Translations under genes and position numbers: made by a program | Part shown: piece after piece, positions 1-12,281 of the stretch | How positions within the stretch are numbered: position 1 is the first letter of the stretch | Layout of the letters: every line of letters begins with the position of its first letter | Origin: Antedon mediterranea | Taxonomy: Eukaryota; Echinodermata; Crinoidea; Comatulida; Antedonidae | Length of the DNA stretch: 64,000 bases | Reading direction: 5' to 3' | NCBI RefSeq assembly: GCF_964355755.1 | Contig: NC_092670.1 | Span: 9,549,201-9,613,200, forward strand | The notes under the pieces: model-generated | The model's database searches: none | Told to the model about the DNA's origin: nothing | The model's input: the letters and a program-made list of their open reading frames with translations, nothing else

Positions 1-2330
1 TGCTGCTTGATATGGTGTGTGGACTAAAACAGCCAGTAGGAAATAGGCATGGCATCATGATAAATAGGTGTCCACGTACTGATTGGGTGGTTGGCTGTGG
101 TTACTAAGTAGGCTATGGCCCAGTTTGTGCACACGTTATGACAGGCTATAAGTTCGCTGAGATGTCAACCAGTCATCAGAAGGGTGTTAAGAAGGTTAGT
201 GGAGAGTAGCCTAGGATCATCTGAGTGCTAAACACAACAGTTGCTCACAAGCAGTGTCATTATTCACTTAGACAGCTAAAGGTAGGGGTCGCCTTTACAT
301 GCAAGAGCTCCATCACATTGGAAAGTGATTCAATTCCATTGGATTTTATATTTCATTTTGCTTTGTTGAATCAAATGTAAGTACTGTAAATTTCTTGACA
401 ATACTAAACTAGTAAAAAATAAATATTTTTTTTTATAATATCAATATTTAATTTTTAAGTTTTCTACTACAGAACACAAATTATGTTGTTTGTTTATTTT
501 AGTTTACAAACTGATAAAATTAAAATCTTTATTTTTTTAATTTTATTTATTTACTTTTTTTGCAACCACTGATTTTTAATATGAAGACATTTGGTGTACT
601 AAAAAATAATATACCATGTTTTTAAAAAAAGTTTTTTAGATACATACAATTTCCCTGTCTCAATATATAGACCTTCTGTTGACCAAGAAAGGGTGATATT
701 AATGGTTGTCACTTATCACTCATGGAAACTCTGGAAATTCTTACAGTTATCCCTACTTGAAGGAAATAAAAGATTATTTGAAATTTCCAATAACATATAC
801 TATAACTTTTGTTTTATTTCCTGCATTTTTAAGCAGATTTCAGAGTTATTTCTAAAGTTTTTCACTCCTTTTAAAGTTCATGTATGAACAATATCAGAAA
901 TGTTTTAAGGTATAAAACAACATTGCTAAGAGTAAGATTAATATTAATAACAGTAAGATATGGTTACATTTGTTTTAAAATTGGACACAATTGTAACCAA
1001 CCTGGAAAATTCCAATTCCATTTCTTGGCATGATTCTCAAATACCATTGCAGGGAACGAACACCTTAGTATGTATTGTGTTCATTTAAAATTATCTTTTT
1101 CATTTATTATTTAAATTTCAATACCATACACTTATTAATTTTTAATATAATAATTTATACTAAAACAAAGAGACCCACTTTAGGCATATTTATATTGCAT
1201 GCTGTAAAATAAATGTATACAGTATCAGTCAATTCCTGTTCACCGATGGACGGGAACCATTTAAATAGCGAGTGATGTGACGACCTCTCTATAACATGAT
1301 TGACGTAACAAATAAAGATTTATTGTATGAGGTGTTTGGCCGTGGAAAAAAAATTGTTATTTAAAAAAATAATTTTTTAACAAAAAAAAATGCCGTTCAA
1401 ACATAGGTTAAGTGATAAAGTTAGTTCTTCTGGTTATGCTGTAGGATATACAAATGTTTGGCTTAGTGCTATTATTTATAAGATTATTATTTTAAAATGA
1501 CTGATGAATGATTTTAGAATATCACAGAATCCTCTACAATGTGTGTAAAACATAGAACAACCATACATCAATATGTTTGTACAGTATATTGTGTTATTAG
1601 CTTTTTTTCCCGAGTCTGATCACGGACGGTCAGCCGCTCTCAAGCCGACTGGGTCGATAGAAAGAGATTGTGTTTACACTAGATAAGAAATTGATCAAAC
1701 TGCATTCGCGAACGATCTCGATGCGACCTGGAGGTTAGTATACCTCATAGTGAGAATAGAGTGGATCGTCGACACAACACTGCTAAAAAAAAATTATCTT
1801 TTTAATATATTTTGAATAAAAGAAATAGAATCAGACACAATGGAACAAGTTATTTACCTACTGTACATTTTTTCATTAATTACAAAATAAAATGTATTAT
1901 TTATTATTCATTAATATAATAAAATATGTACACATTTAATGTAAAAAAAAGATTATTATATTATTAAAAGTAAGAACAATTCTTAATAAATTTTAAACAT
2001 TCAATTAATGTTCAAAAACTGTTTAAAATTAAAAAGCAGAGGATCATATGCGATACACACTTAAAAGTGATTAATAAAGAGGAAGTAAAATGTAATATAC
2101 AGTAAAGTCATCCGTAAAATAATTAAAATCCTTTAAATTAACTTTAACATGATTAATAATAGCATTGGGTAATAGGTTATCTCATTGACAAGTTATTTTT
2201 TGTGGATTCGGTTACAGTAGATAATAATAATAGAGGTTAGACATAGTAAAAAAAAACAAATATTGTCACTTCGTTTGATAGGAAAGTTTCCTCATAAAAA
2301 ATTGTCCAGTGAATAGCGGTGTCGCAGCCA

Positions 2331-2605
2331 AAGAAGGTGTTTTTGAATTAACTGTATCAAAATTATTTGTAACAATGTAATGTAGATGAAAATGATTTAA
2401 CAGTTTAAAAAATATCCAAATAAATGTACAACAAATAAAATGTACATTGCATTGCAAAGAAGGTGTTTTTTAATTAACTGTATCAAAATTATTTGTGGAA
2501 CGAACTAATGTATATTTGTAATCTCGATAAAAATTATTTTTAACAGTTTAAAAAATGTCCAAATACGGTAAATGTATACAACAAATAAAATATGCATTGC
2601 ATTGC
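2331..2605. repeat. 126-bp tandem duplication
   Basis: Two diverged copies begin with AAGAAGGTGTTTTT at 2331 and 2457, and both contain AACTGTATCAAAATTATTTG and ACAACAAATAAAAT. Differences include several substitutions and small insertions, so the duplication is not recent. Confidence 0.75.
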
Positions 2606-2959
2606 TAAATGGTTGTCAAAATATTAGCAGAACAATCTTAATGAAACTGACAGACTACATATTATATTTCATCCATAAAATATGCCTAATTAATTTAATT
2701 ATAATGATCCAATTACTATACCAATTTATAAGAAATGGCCGTTGGGTGTATTTAATAATAAACGAATGTGAAATGGTCACAATGGCATCAGATTTTGAAG
2801 AAGCTAGGACATAACTGCATCAATCATCAAAATGTTTTATACTGTCCGGTAAAATGTCAAGAAAGATAATTTCCTGATGACGGAAGATGGACACTTTGAT
2901 GAGAGACAGGGCATTATGTTAATTAGAGTCACGGTTGGGTGCATTCATAACACAGTAAT

Positions 2960-3300
2960 ACAATAAATATGTATGTTTAATAATTTTTATACCTAAATGG
3001 GGCACATCATATTTAAAACAACTAGATGGTTGAATTTAGTTCTATCTACAGTACAGTATCAGACACTTTATATTAACAATACTACATTAAATATGTCATG
3101 TAATTTTTATATCCAAATGGGCCTTTCGTATTCAAAACAACTAGATGGTTGAATTTAGTTGTTTTCGACCACTTCTTTTTAACTATACCTATAATTTATT
3201 ATACAACAGTAAATATGTCTGTAATTGTTATGCCTTAATAGGCCCTTTAAACTCAAAACAACTAGATGGTTGAATTTACTTAGTCTACAGTAGAGTACTG
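2960..3300. repeat. About 120-bp tandem triplication
   Basis: Three copies of ACAACTAGATGGTTGAATTT at about 3018, 3138 and 3258, each preceded by TTATACCTAAATGG-like and ATGGGC-like segments. Unit about 120 bp, moderately diverged. Confidence 0.75.
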
Positions 3301-3634
3301 TATCTGTTTTAGACCACTTCAAAGTTTTGTTATCTTTAATAAACCGAATAAACCAAATCAAAGTACTTTTGGTTATTCCACCTTCATTAAATTCAGTGTT
3401 ATATGGGCGGGAAAGTATGTTATTACCTAATAAAAATGATTAATTCAAATAAAGTTAGATCAACTCAACATAAATACAGTACCTCTTTTATCTATTGTAG
3501 TCTATAAAGCATGTTGCAGTGTTTTTTAAATACAATATTAATCATTACTTTAATTTAGCTGGTCAGAAGTTTTGCTCTACTCTGACATAGTTTATACTTT
3601 ATACTACATAATTACATTGAGAACACAAATTTAA

Positions 3635-3713
3635 GCAATTCTCAGGTGGGACTCGGACCCACGACCTACAGATCACTAGCCTGGTGTTCAAACCTGTAGA
3701 CCACCGAGGTTGC
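3635..3713 (-). repeat. tRNA-like SINE head or tRNA pseudogene
   Basis: On the minus strand an A-box-like TGGTCTACAGG and a B-box-like GGTCCGAGTCC are present. The T arm GTGGG/CCCAC is perfect and the outer GCAA/TTGC ends pair. The loop CTAGTGA would put AGT (Thr-type) at the anticodon position, but the D arm and spacing do not fold cleanly. Most likely a tRNA-derived SINE remnant, not a working tRNA gene. Confidence 0.5.
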
Positions 3714-5016
3714 TAAACTCTGACGTACAATGAACACAATTACAAAACATTGTTAAGGAAGCAATAAGTTTACAAATTTCAACTTGCATTGTTATTTGAC
3801 GTCATCAATACCTAACTGTTTGTTTGTGTAGGTTGTTTACTAAATATCATACTTTTATTCAAATCTTATAAAGGAAACAAAAACATTTTACAACAAATAG
3901 CATTCAATTTCGTTCATTGACTTCACTGTTTGATTGATTGTCTGAATTGCCCAAATCCTTCTTGACCAGAAGTGTATCTGAAATTTCTAAAACTAATTCT
4001 AAGAATATTTAATGGGTAAAAATTCTTCCTATTATGACTGTAGTTTATATCCTTGTTGACTATTTTAAAGTATCTCAGAAGTAGGTCTGCGTGAGGCTAA
4101 AACCACCCAGGTCAACGACACAAAATGCAATGACCACCTATACAATCATACTTACTATTTTTAATAATTCTTGTTATATTATAGAAACATTAAATCATGC
4201 TATATAAATATGTTATCATTAATACGCAATTATATTTTTATTACTAAGGTAATGTACAGTAACAACTTACTATATTTAAAATACTCTTCAAAAGTTATTA
4301 CCAAGTTTTTTAAAACGTTTTTTAGTGACGCTTATGAAAAAAAAGACAATGTTTTAAATTATTATTATAAAAAAAAATGTGTTTTTTAATGATTGTAAAA
4401 TAAAACTAAATAACTTTATTGTTTTAAATATTTTGAAAATTATCATTAAGGCCTATCAAACAAATTTATTGTGAAAAATAAAGATAACACTAACAGCAAG
4501 AATGAATTACAATTTATATTTATTATTAATGTTGAATTTCATTTTAATTATTAATTAATTGTATTAGTTTATATTAAATATTATAATAATTGTGTTACTA
4601 TAATTTAGTCTAAATTTGAATGACCACAGTACAGTAGTTTTATATAGCAAAAAACTTTTTAAAGTTTTTAAGCAATAGAGGGCAGCAGACATGTTTTATT
4701 ATGTTTACATCACTATTATACCTTGGAGGAAAAAATCCTATCCTATACTGGTACTGGTTCAAATAACCGTCTCACAGAGACATCTGGTAGCCATTTATTT
4801 ATACCTTGTATAAAAAGTAATATTATTATAATATGAACAAGCATACAACTATAATAATATTTATTTGTTTTGCAAATACTTTATTATTATTTTATTGGTC
4901 TATTCTATTTAATTAAACTTGACTACAGTATACGTAATTCAATAACTAAATTTTTTTTGAAATGCACCTTCTTCCAAAATACCACTTGATGCATGTAAAG
5001 AGCTTCGGAAAGATGC

Positions 5017-5023
5017 TATAAAT
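5017..5023 (+). promoter_or_regulatory. Candidate TATA box of the P450 gene
   Basis: TATAAAT lies 86 bp before the chosen ATG, which would give a 5' UTR of about 55 nt. In an AT-rich genome such a match can occur by chance. An acceptor-like TTCTTTCAG at 5050-5057 leaves open an upstream noncoding exon instead. Confidence 0.35.
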
Positions 5024-5102
5024 ACTAATGATTTTTAATGTATTTAAATTCTTTCAGATTAAATTTGAATACTGAAGATTGTTACTCCTGTCAACCAGCT
5101 GC

Positions 5103-5994
5103 ATGATGATTCTTGCAGCGTCAGTGTGTGGGTCTGCTCTGTGCGCAATGTACTATTTAAAAGAACAGTATGATTACAACATCCGGAGGTTACCGCCAGG
5201 ACCGTCGTCTTTCCCCATTATTGGTAACGCATTAAGTATTAGTATGAAGAATCCGCATTTAAGTATGATTGAACTCGCAAAACGATATGGAGACATTTTC
5301 AGTTTTAAATTGGGATCGAAACGGGTAGTTGTTCTGAACAGTGCAGATGTGATTAAAGAGGCATACAGTGGTATTGAGATCTGTAATAGGCCGCAGATTT
5401 ACTCGTTAGAATTTCTTGTAAATGGCAAGGGGTTCATGACGTGCACGGATCACAGACAATGGAAACTGCACATGATGCTATGCAAGAACGCCATGAGGGT
5501 TATTAACAACACAAGCCTCGGAAACAAAATCACAATGGAAACGACGTCATTGGTAAAACAATTTGCAAGTCGCAATTCAAAACCGTTCAACCCTAAAGAG
5601 GACTTGCATTTAGCATCCTTGAACATTCTATGCAATCTCGTGTTTGGAGAGCGGTATGAGCGTGGCGACCCAGAACTGACCGAAATCTTGGACTACTCTG
5701 CAGAAATTATGAAAGTTATCTCGCCGATACATCCGGTAAACACGTTGCCATGGTTGCGACATTTCCCCAACAAATGGTTTGATGCGCTTTTTAAAGCAAA
5801 AGATAAACGCGATAAGATTCTCATGAAGAAATACATTCAGCATTTCGCAACATTTGACGAGGAGAACATACGTGATATGTTAGATGCGCTTTTAAGCGCG
5901 ACCAAGGAAGCAACTCGGAACAAGGACAATGAATCTCTTAGCCTCCTGACACCAGAACACGTCATTATTAACATGTGGCTTATATTCTTTGCAG
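5103..5994 (+). CDS. P450 exon 1
   Basis: Codes for residues 1-297 plus one base: membrane anchor, PPGP hinge, B-C region, C helix and the start of the I helix. It ends TTT GCA G before the donor GTAACA. One large first exon reaching the I helix is the kind of structure seen in CYP1-type genes. Confidence 0.92.
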
Positions 5995-8722
5995 GTAACA
6001 TCATTAAAATTATGTTTCTATTTGAATCTAATTTTTATTTAAGAATGAGATGAACTTTACTTTACTACGCTAATAATTAGCGTACATTGCTTATGTGTAA
6101 AAAAAACTTTAAACTTTAAAATAGCGTGTGTTGATCAATGGTTACTGTACAAAGGACACAATGACAAACAGACTTGTACTTAGATTGACAAAACAGACTT
6201 AGATTGTACTGGGTCACCCCCTATAAACAAGAAATACATTTTTCTAAGTTACCTACTGAAAATTTAATATCAATATACTGTATAACTATAACTAAATACC
6301 AAATGCGGCCTTAAAAATGCAAAACTAATGAGTACATGATTATATTCTATAGGAACAGACACAACTGCTAACACTCTGCTATGGGCATTGCTGTACATGG
6401 CAGCGTTTCCAAAGAAACAGGCTCTCATACACGATGAACTGGATAGGGTTGTTGGACCAAATGGACAACTGAACTTAGAACATAGGCCAGATATGCCATA
6501 CCTAGGTAAGAATATCTAAAAGTATTGAATTCAATCAATATTGACTTAAATCGACATCATTTTAAAAATTAATTAATTAGATGATAGACAATGATAATCT
6601 AAATGCCAATTTTTGGTGACAATGACAACCTGAATAACAATGTTTGGTGACATTACCAGATTAAAAAATAGTTCCCATAAAAGGCAGCATAACATCAATT
6701 GAAACTTTTTTACTTCATTCTTCAAGCATGATCTCTCTAAGGCATGACGTACAATATAAGAATCTTTGCATGATATAGTAATTAGTATTAGTACTGTAAT
6801 TATTTGCATGTACAATGGTTTATCAATGAAATATTGGGAATTCTTTAACATTTTTATACATGTGTAGTATACTGTATATTTGATTGTATGCTTAAAGACT
6901 TGGAAGTAATTAATGGAATGTATAACAGTAATCTAAACTGTGTTGTAGAGGGCCGGCATAGTCAATAATGACACTATCACAACACTAATGCCTATGTAGG
7001 CATGTGCAATCAATTCTGAATTACCTAATCAAAATATTTCTAATGAAAATAATACAATGTATGTTTTTGTCTATACTATACTAAGCATAGTTTGCATGAT
7101 GGCATGTCTTGTAAAATCTGACATTCTTTCTATCTGATCATTTATCTCCTTCAAAAACTTTGCAGAAGCAACCGTCTATGAGATTCTTCGCTACAGTTCT
7201 CTTACTATATTGGGAGTTCCACACGCCGCAGCAAGAGACACTAACGTTCGAGGATTTCACATACCGAAAGGTGGGGAATTATCATTACACCACTAACAAC
7301 CATTGTTTACTAATTTTGTTATCCTACAGAGGCAGCGATACTGGAATGTTTCAGATCAACTATTGAGTTTGGTCTGCCGCACGCAGCATCGATGAACACA
7401 GAATTAAGAGGTTTTAACATACCCAAAGGTAGCAAAGGGCAAGCAGATCTCTTCCAACAAATTTGTCTATAGATCTATATATTTGTCATTCTCTGTAAAT
7501 GTCTGTATAACCTACAGTAGATAGATTGCTTTACAATATGTTAATAAATTCTTGTCCCGAATTTGCATATTTAAATTTGCATATTGTAATTTGCATATCC
7601 TAATTTCATGTTTATTTGTTGTATTTTTTAAAATTATATGGGTTTCTAAATTTAGCATTAATTGTAAAATTCTTATTCTTAGAATATACTGTTATTAGAG
7701 CATGAAGTATGTTATCTTTTTATGTCGTCAATGACGTTCAGTTAAAAAGTCATCTCCTAGATTTCTTTTGTATAAAACCAGTTTCTGTTTGTTACTGAAA
7801 TAAACATTTTACAGTCAATATTTAACTTATTTAACAATTTCTCCAACAGTAGAATACTAGATTAGAAATATTATGCATGAATGTTATTATAAGTCTGCAG
7901 TAGGTCTATTGTTCTATTATACAGTAATATTCTTGGTGTTAATATGTCATTTGAACTCTTAGTATGTCCTTAGTATGTAAATTCTAACTAATGCAGGCCT
8001 GCTAATGTACTGAACTAAATATTGTGTATGATTTTTAAATCCTAAATTCATACTTTAAAATTAAAAACAAAATTTACCAATTATTAGTAAAAATTATTAT
8101 AAAAATAGCCCCATAAAAAATTAAAATTACATTCTAATAGTTACAGTATAAAACAAAACCTGATTTAATATATAACTTTTTACATTTAATTTGATGTTTA
8201 ACATTCAATTATATAATATAAAAAATATCATCTACTGTAAAATATACTAAAGTTTATCTTACTGTATGGCAATATTACATTTTTTCAAATTACTTATTTA
8301 TATTTGAATATGTATTATGAATTCCAGGACCACACGCTAAATGCTAAATTGCTAATTTAATAATATATTGTCTTATTTTAGGAACACAAGTCCTGGCAAA
8401 CATTTGGGCTGTTCACCACGACGAGGAAGCTTGGGACAGGCCTCATGAATTCCTACCAGAACGATTCTTAAACAGCGAAGGAAAGATGAAAAAGCCGTCG
8501 GAATTCCCTCACTTTATGCCGTTTTCAACCGGTAGACGTATTTGTATTGGAAAGAACATCGCAAAGTGCGAGTTATTCTTGTTGATTGGAAACTTACTGC
8601 AAGAGTACACGTTCAGAATGCCAGACAATGTGGAGCCGGATTTGGAAGGAGAAGTAACATTTTCGTTAGTGCCAAAACCATATGAAATAGTGGCTGAACC
8701 GCGTATAAAACCAGAGCCATAA
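5103..8722 (+). CDS. Cytochrome P450, CYP1/CYP17-like (CYP2 clan), complete, with alternative third exon
   Basis: Heme-thiolate monooxygenase, expected on the ER membrane. Exons are 5103-5994, 6353-6505, then 7166-7270 or 7330-7428, then 8382-8722, giving 496 or 494 residues, normal for the family. Visible in order: a hydrophobic N-terminus (residues 2-18), the PPGP hinge (31-34), the C-helix Trp120, the I-helix AGTDTT (297-302), ExxR in the K helix (354-357), the PERF-type segment, and the heme loop FSTGRRICIG with the ligand Cys438. The best start is the ATG at 5103: the open frame extends upstream only through TTG-type codons, and an in-frame TGA sits at 5073-5075. Exon boundaries all keep phase 1. 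Similarity to CYP17/CYP1 is judged by eye (FPNK, GDPEL and LLTPEH-like segments), so the subfamily is uncertain. Odd points: the C-helix WxxxR reads WKLHM, and exon 3 is duplicated. Confidence 0.93.
6353..6505 (+). CDS. P450 exon 2 (I helix)
   Basis: Acceptor TTCTATAG, donor GTAAGA; 153 nt. Completes AGTDTT and continues through a J-helix segment (HDELDRVVGPNG) to MPYL. Phase 1 at both ends. It joins to either third exon to give the usual PYLEA junction. Confidence 0.92.
7166..7270 (+). CDS. P450 alternative exon 3A (K helix, SRS5)
   Basis: Acceptor TTTGCAG, donor GTGGGG; 105 nt, phase 1 at both ends. Encodes EATVYEILRYSS, then GVPHAAA and FHIPKG. Contains ExxR (E-I-L-R) and the following beta-strand region that usually holds substrate recognition site 5. 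Its sister exon begins only 59 nt downstream. Confidence 0.88.
7330..7428 (+). CDS. P450 alternative exon 3B (duplicate K helix, SRS5)
   Basis: Acceptor ATCCTACAG, donor GTAGCA; 99 nt, phase 1 at both ends, no stop. Encodes EAAILECFRSTI, then GLPHAAS and FNIPKG, so ExxR (E-C-F-R) is intact. Against exon 3A it is two codons shorter between the K helix and the PHAA motif. The intact frame, motifs and splice sites argue against a dead copy. Confidence 0.85.
7561..7605. repeat. Three ATTTGCAT octamers in P450 intron 3
   Basis: AATTTGCATAT occurs three times within about 45 bp, at roughly 16-bp spacing. ATTTGCAT is the POU-factor octamer, but the cluster may only be a short tandem repeat. Confidence 0.5.
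8382..8722 (+). CDS. P450 exon 4 (heme-binding loop, stop)
   Basis: Acceptor TTATTTTAG. Encodes the segment from GTQVLANIWAVHHD through the PERF-like region and the heme-binding loop, with the cysteine codon at 8543-8545. Ends IKPEP then TAA. Confidence 0.93.
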
Positions 8723-8892
8723 ACAAGTTCGGTTAAATAAGTATTAACACAAAAACATGATACAGTAACCTCCCATGTAAAGAAATAACCTTGTTTACAT
8801 ATTAATAGTTTAATTTAAACAACAATATATATCAACATGTTCTAAAAGTAAATTTAATACTTTTTAGAATTTTCAATTATATTAAAAGTTGT

Positions 8893-8898
8893 AATAAA
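8893..8898 (+). terminator. Candidate polyadenylation signal of the P450 gene
   Basis: AATAAA about 170 bp after the stop codon; first good hexamer downstream on the coding strand. No transcript evidence. Confidence 0.4.
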
Positions 8899-9815
8899 CA
8901 AATTATTATATTATATAAATACTCAATTAAATAATCAAGTTTGTTTTTCTCTAAAAATGTATAGTATAGTAAATGAAATAATTTCAACAAAATGGCAGTA
9001 GCGCCCCCTACTGTACCTTGATTCAAACACCTTGTTTAGTTAGGTCAAAGGTCATCAATATAGCGAATAATTGCCACATCAAATGTCAGAGTGATTATAT
9101 CTTGTTTTAAATTCACAATTTTTGTTTATAAACTAATTATTTGAATATCATACTTTTTATGCTGATATAATTTTACACCCAAAACATAATATTATCTATA
9201 TTATAAAAAAGTGTTCAATCATAGAAACATAGTGTATAGTATACCAACATACCTTGGGGTTGGACTTATTTCCCCTTGTTTGTTTCACCTTAATAGATGT
9301 AATGTGTCACCACCTAAATAGGGGTGTCGTTTTCAGTATTCACGTTATAAAAGTGGCAAAAAATAACATTTAACCTTTGATTACATTTTGCTTATTTCAT
9401 AAAAATATTTAAGAATGATTTATGATCATCAGGTAACTATTTAGTACATTAATCATTATATTATAATATTAATATATTAACTTAATCAAAATCAAGAATA
9501 CTGTAAATTTTGCATTAAACATTAACAATTATGAATAGCAAACATTCAATATAGACTTTGATAAAAGCATGCAGACAGTCAAACGTTTACACTACACATA
9601 CAGTAGATAGTACGGTAGAAAATAATGAGCAACCTGACATGAAAGTACAATTGGAATCCATTAATCGATCCAGTACAAGTTGGCTGGACAATTTAGGCAG
9701 TCCCACAACAACCCATAACAGGCCTATACTATAAAACCTGCCATCAAATTCCTTTTACAGAAAGATACGAAGAAGATACTAATTAATTTTACAAACATTC
9801 AAAACTGGTAACTGG

Positions 9816-9898
9816 TAAAATTTGAATTCGGGACATTCAATTTGAATTCGGGCCAGTAAATTTGAATTCGGGCAAGTAAATTTGAATTCAGGCTAGTA
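9816..9898. repeat. 20-bp tandem repeat, four units
   Basis: TTTGAATTCGGG recurs at 9821, 9841 and 9861, and as TTTGAATTCAGG at 9881, an exact 20-bp period. Each unit contains GAATTC. Confidence 0.85.
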
Positions 9899-10304
9899 CA
9901 AAACTAATCTACTGGTCATTCAAATATAACCTTAAGTACAACCCCTAAGAATCAGTGTATTTTCATGTCATGTTGAGAACATTTTCTATCATACCAAACA
10001 CTCCTGTAAATTAAACACATCAAAATTAAGATATTCACTGGTTTAGTAACACATGCGACACTGCAGTTATTTGGCCTAGATTCAAACTTTCATTAAATGT
10101 TCAAAGAATTAAATTGTTATAATGTTAAACATCATGCATTGAAAAATATTTAATTAAACATTATGTAACGTAACAAAATGCATGAGCTTGTAAATGTTGA
10201 GAACACAGTTTTATGTAAAACTGCCAATAAAATAGTTTATACCTTAAGCATTGTTTTTGAGATATTAATAAGTAATGTCTAAAGCTCTGATATTAACATA
10301 ATGG

Positions 10305-10560
10305 GAATGGATGAAGGGTGGAAGGGGATATAATGGGTGGGAAGAGTCTGAGATAGAAGGGATAGAGGGTGGGAGGGAGAGGGAGTGGCAGGGGATAGAG
10401 GGTGGGAGTATATAGAGGGTGGGAAGAGATACAAACAAGAAATAGAGGATGGCAGGGGATAGAGGGTGGGAGTATATAGAGGGTGGGAAGAGATACAAAC
10501 AAGGGATAGAGCATGGCAGGGGATAGTGGGAAGAGAAAAATTGGGTAGGAGGAGATAGAA
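10305..10560. repeat. Polypurine minisatellite
   Basis: GATAGAGGGTGGGAG and AGAGATACAAACAAG segments alternate in a G/A-rich plus strand; the best two units cover about 10390-10505. The overlapping minus-strand open frames are Pro/Ser/Leu-rich translations of the repeat. Confidence 0.75.
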
Positions 10561-11844
10561 TAAGATGTAGGAGCAGGGAGAAGGAGGCCATACTTATACT
10601 ATAGTATTCACAGTACAGTATGTACTTAAAAACAGGACTCTAAGAACAGGTGGGAGGTTATCCAAGATAAGGTTAATAATGATTGTCCCTTTTAAACTTT
10701 GAGACAATATTTATTATCTTCATTGTGAATGATTAATGCCAGATAAAAATAAATTATATATATATTTGATTTTATTACTGAAAACTTCAAAACATTCCAA
10801 TTTCTGTTTATAAGTAGAATAAGGCAGTATTTTAAAACTATTTAGTAATTAATAAATCTGTAAAATAAGAATAAGATACCTATATAATGGTTTTGGAAAA
10901 TTAATTTTACATTTGTATTCATTTTAAAATAGGTCATTGCTACCAATAAAATAATGAAACATAATTTGATATCAAGTGTTTGTTTATGATGGGTTTTAAA
11001 TTACTGTTTAAATAACAGTGGTTTATTCTTGTACAAAATTTGAAAGGTGTAATTATTTCTATAAAAAAAATAATAATACTACACAGAGAAAAACATATAT
11101 TATTAAATTTTGTATTATCTATTGTGTAAAAAGAATGTTTATTCAGATTAATTATAAATCAATTTTGTGAAAGTATTAATTAGTATTATTATTGCATTGT
11201 AAATACAATTTATTATAATAATTATTTCCCATTTTTATCTTAAAATATAATATAATCATGTATAGTTTTTAAAATTCTGGGCATATAATGTACAGTAAGG
11301 CAACAGTTTTAAAAAGAAATCAATATTAATAAGAATTTTTTTTTTATCAAGTCTTGATAAAGAAAGTTGTCTGAGAGCCAGATAAACTTAAGATCTTCTG
11401 GTCATTTTAGTAGGCCTATCAATGGTAATGTAATAATATAAATTTCATTATTATCTATCTACAGTATGTCTTTGTATAAATTCTATATTCTGTACTGTAT
11501 ATATACAAACCATTCATTTTGAATATACTGTACATTATAAATTGCCCAATTTAAAAAAAGATAAAAAACTTTCCTGATAGTAAACAACAATATAAAACAA
11601 AAAATATCACCTTTATCAAACCAAAAGAATTTGAAAAAAAAGAATTTTTTGGAGAATTTATTTTTTTTATTTTATTGAAGTGTATTTATACATAATAAAA
11701 GAAAAAGATAGAATGAAAACTTATGTATTATTATTTTATTAATTGTTGATAGGATACCAAGTGTGTGAGACATATTTGTTTATGTCAAGATAGTCAGGAA
11801 AGTGGGATAAAACTAACTGTAAATAATGCAATTTATTTTTGGCG

Positions 11845-11912
11845 GCCATGTTGAAAAAGTGAACACTTTGGCACAGACCATTAAGTAATAGGGGTGTTTC
11901 AGAAGGTGAAAA
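11845..11912 (-). repeat. Copy of the 5' part of the 15.4-kb first exon
   Basis: On the minus strand, GAAACACCCCTA, TTAATGGTCT, AAAGTGTTCACTTTTTCAA and ATGGCCGCCAA appear in the same order and spacing as at 15460-15525, with few mismatches. After the ATG the two sequences diverge. Either a duplicated promoter/5'UTR block or a dispersed repeat that supplied it. Confidence 0.6.
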
Positions 11913-12248
11913 GCAAGGCTTGCTGGGATAATTAAACAATGCAAGTTATTACTGTACCTCTAATAAAAGACCACTTACAAGTAAAGACAATAGCAAAGTG
12001 GATTTTAAATGTTTTTACACCCGGAAATAAACATTTCAGAACAATAGAGAGTATAATATTTGGTATTAAACAAATTACCAATATTCATTGTAAGTAGTAA
12101 AAAAATTGATTAATGCAAGCCAGACATGCATGTTAAACTTAACTATTCTAATAGGGAAATATTGTACCTACTGTATTTGGTATACTGTAAAACAAACTGT
12201 ACGAGGTATAATAAAGGGAAAATAATTTTTAAAAATTAAAACAATTAC

Positions 12249-12281
12249 CTTTGGTCTCATTGTCTCACCAGTTGTCTTGAT
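12249..12281 (-). CDS. Possible 11-codon exon of the unidentified gene
   Basis: Minus-strand acceptor after a pyrimidine-rich tract (TTTGCTTCTTTAAG) and donor GTAATT bound 33 nt in phase 0, encoding IKTTGETMRPK. Phase fits after the exon at 14388-14450, but nothing in the peptide identifies a family; it may be chance. Confidence 0.2.

Larger units (their letters stand above)
1..5016. other. Gene-free region left of the P450
   Basis: No convincing exon was found on either strand. The stretch holds a block richer in G+C at 1610-1770, tandem duplications at 2331-2605 and 2960-3300, a tRNA-like segment at 3635-3713, and otherwise AT-rich unique-looking DNA. Short open frames here show no family motif. 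Confidence 0.5.

Noticed and set aside
3635-3713. Functional tRNA gene (also 12620, 26126 and 37995).
   Set aside because: A and B boxes are present but the arms or spacing do not form a full cloverleaf, and bodies or tails of SINE type follow at least one of them.
5450-5843. Antisense open frames within P450 exon 1.
   Set aside because: Shadows of the P450 coding strand.
10265-10591. Pro/Ser/Leu-rich minus-strand open frames.
   Set aside because: Purine-rich minisatellite translated on its pyrimidine strand; two frames are open at once.
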